This document shows, piece after piece, positions 63,425 through 64,000 of a stretch of 64,000 nt of DNA. Made by a program: the position numbers and the translations under genes. Origin of the DNA: Moraxellaceae bacterium (lineage in GTDB: Bacteria; Pseudomonadota; Gammaproteobacteria; Pseudomonadales; Moraxellaceae); NCBI GenBank assembly GCA_029237815.1, contig JAQZBP010000004.1, positions 62,001-126,000 of the forward strand, in the 5' to 3' direction. Numbering within the stretch: position 1 is the stretch's first letter; every line of letters starts with the position of its first letter. A model generated the notes under the pieces. That model searched no databases. It was given only the letters and a program-made list of their open reading frames with translations, and had not been told where the DNA came from.

Positions 63425-63910
63425 TTACTTCCAGGTCGGATCGGTACCGACCGTGCAACTGGTGACGCTCGCGCCGAGCGGCTTGTAGCACTTGCGGCCC
63501 TCGCTATCGATCTTCAGGGCCTCGCTCTTGCCGGTCGCGAAGTTGCTGCCGGAAACCGCCAGGATTTCGTAGCGGGCAACGACGGAGCCCGGAGCCGCCA
63601 CGGAGCCCCCTGCCGTGAGGAGGATGAGGCTCAGGTTGTATTTTTCCTTGCCGGCCACCGCGTCGTTCGGCGACAGGCTGGAGAAGGTGTCGGTGGTTGC
63701 GGTGCCGGCCGTGGCGCCCGCGTAAGTGAAGTTCTGCGCCTTGCGACGCTCCATCGCGGCAGCGGCGGACACCAGGTCGGCCTGAACATTGGCACGCGCG
63801 GCGCGCTCGGAGTAACCCTGGTAGGCAGGAACGGAAATCATGGTGAGGATGGCCACCAGGGCTACCGCGATCATCAGTTCAATCAAGGTAAAGCCGTTTT
63901 GAGTTTTCAT
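63425..63910 (-). CDS. pilE: Type IV pilin, PilE-like minor pilin
   Basis: 161 residues: leader MKTQNG, mature start FTLIELMIAVALVAIL with Glu 5, PAYQGYSERAARANVQADL along the helix, and a C-terminal disulfide pair (C...GASVTSC). Length and PAYQ-Y pattern match PilE minor pilins of the PilVWXY1E set. Its ribosome-binding site is GGGAAGG on the minus strand. Unlike the usual order, it is on the opposite strand from pilY1. A major pilin (PilA) role cannot be fully excluded. Confidence 0.85.
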   Translation of the reverse strand: MKTQNGFTLIELMIAVALVAILTMISVPAYQGYSERAARANVQADLVSAAAAMERRKAQNFTYAGATAGTATTDTFSSLSPNDAVAGKEKYNLSLILLTAGGSVAAPGSVVARYEILAVSGSNFATGKSEALKIDSEGRKCYKPLGASVTSCTVGTDPTWK

Positions 63911-64000
63911 GAGTGCCTTCCCTTATTAGTCTTATAGAGTAGTTGCGTAGGCAGCTGGCCTGTAATCTCTGAGCTTATCTGCTCATATTCCCTGCGGCAA

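Noticed and set aside
63911-64000. A sigma54 promoter upstream of pilE
   Set aside because: I looked for TGGCAC-N5-TTGC on the minus strand. The nearest GG...GC pair has the wrong spacing, and only a TATAAG hexamer without a good -35 is seen.

Overview
This window is a stretch of bacterial chromosome, GC-rich, densely coded and almost entirely housekeeping. Several features point to a gammaproteobacterium. There is a dusB-fis pair with a classical Fis. The order rplU-rpmA-obgE sits opposite ispB. There is a ribF-ileS-lspA-fkpB-ispH run with rpsT nearby, a block running aroQ-accB-accC then prmA, and a Pseudomonas/Xanthomonas-type fimU-pilVWX-pilY1 minor pilin cluster. The oxidase gene order and the pilin cluster suggest Xanthomonadales or Nevskiales, but that is inference; no marker here fixes the genus. 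I see no phage, insertion sequence, integron, CRISPR array or replication origin. One tRNA gene, tRNA-Pro(CGG), is present.

Layout. 1-2.7 kb: the end of an FtsX-type ABC permease, its LolD-like ATPase, an FKBP lipoprotein and a small conserved orphan. 2.8-15.7 kb, all on the minus strand: malic enzyme maeB, purD, purH, fis, dusB, a zinc-ribbon/DUF3426 protein, prmA, accC, accB, aroQ and a membrane-anchored thioredoxin. 15.9-25.4 kb: a DUF2333 protein, then a complete caa3/aa3-type cytochrome oxidase locus (ctaC with fused cytochrome c, ctaD, cox11, ctaE) followed by assembly and heme A genes (SURF1, a Sco-like protein, ctaA, ctaB). 25.5-33.3 kb: lemA with a large M48 protease, a cold-shock protein, a FemAB-like acyltransferase, a membrane protein fused to a cold-shock domain, a nitroreductase, rhlB and glpE. 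33.7-38.0 kb: an acetate uptake and activation unit (DUF485, actP, acs). 38.0-45.7 kb: a 'SpecificRecomb' membrane protein, the tRNA, ispB, rplU, rpmA, obgE, proB and an LpxR-like lipid A deacylase. 45.7-55.3 kb: an EamA transporter, rpsT, rsuA, murJ, ribF, ileS, lspA, fkpB and ispH. 55.4-64.0 kb: the type IV pilus minor pilin/adhesin cluster.

How the genes work together. The ctaC-ctaB region encodes nearly everything for a heme-copper oxidase: three core subunits, copper delivery (Cox11, Sco-like), a heme-insertion factor (SURF1) and heme A synthesis (CtaA/CtaB). The actP-acs unit feeds acetate to acetyl-CoA, and maeB and accBC are other points of acetyl-CoA/C4 metabolism in the same window. 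The 55-64 kb cluster builds the priming complex of type IV pili with the PilY1 tip adhesin.

No obviously new multi-gene system is present. The points most worth a second look are: a membrane protein fused to a cold-shock domain; a PilY1 whose von Willebrand-like domain is split by two inserted beta-sandwich domains and has lost metal-binding residues; a rplU leader made of three contiguous hairpins; a 127-bp imperfect inverted repeat between purH and purD; a Sco-like protein without a visible copper-ligand histidine after its Cys pair; a motif shared upstream of the oxidase and acetate operons; and a membrane protein annotated by family name as a 'site-specific recombinase'.
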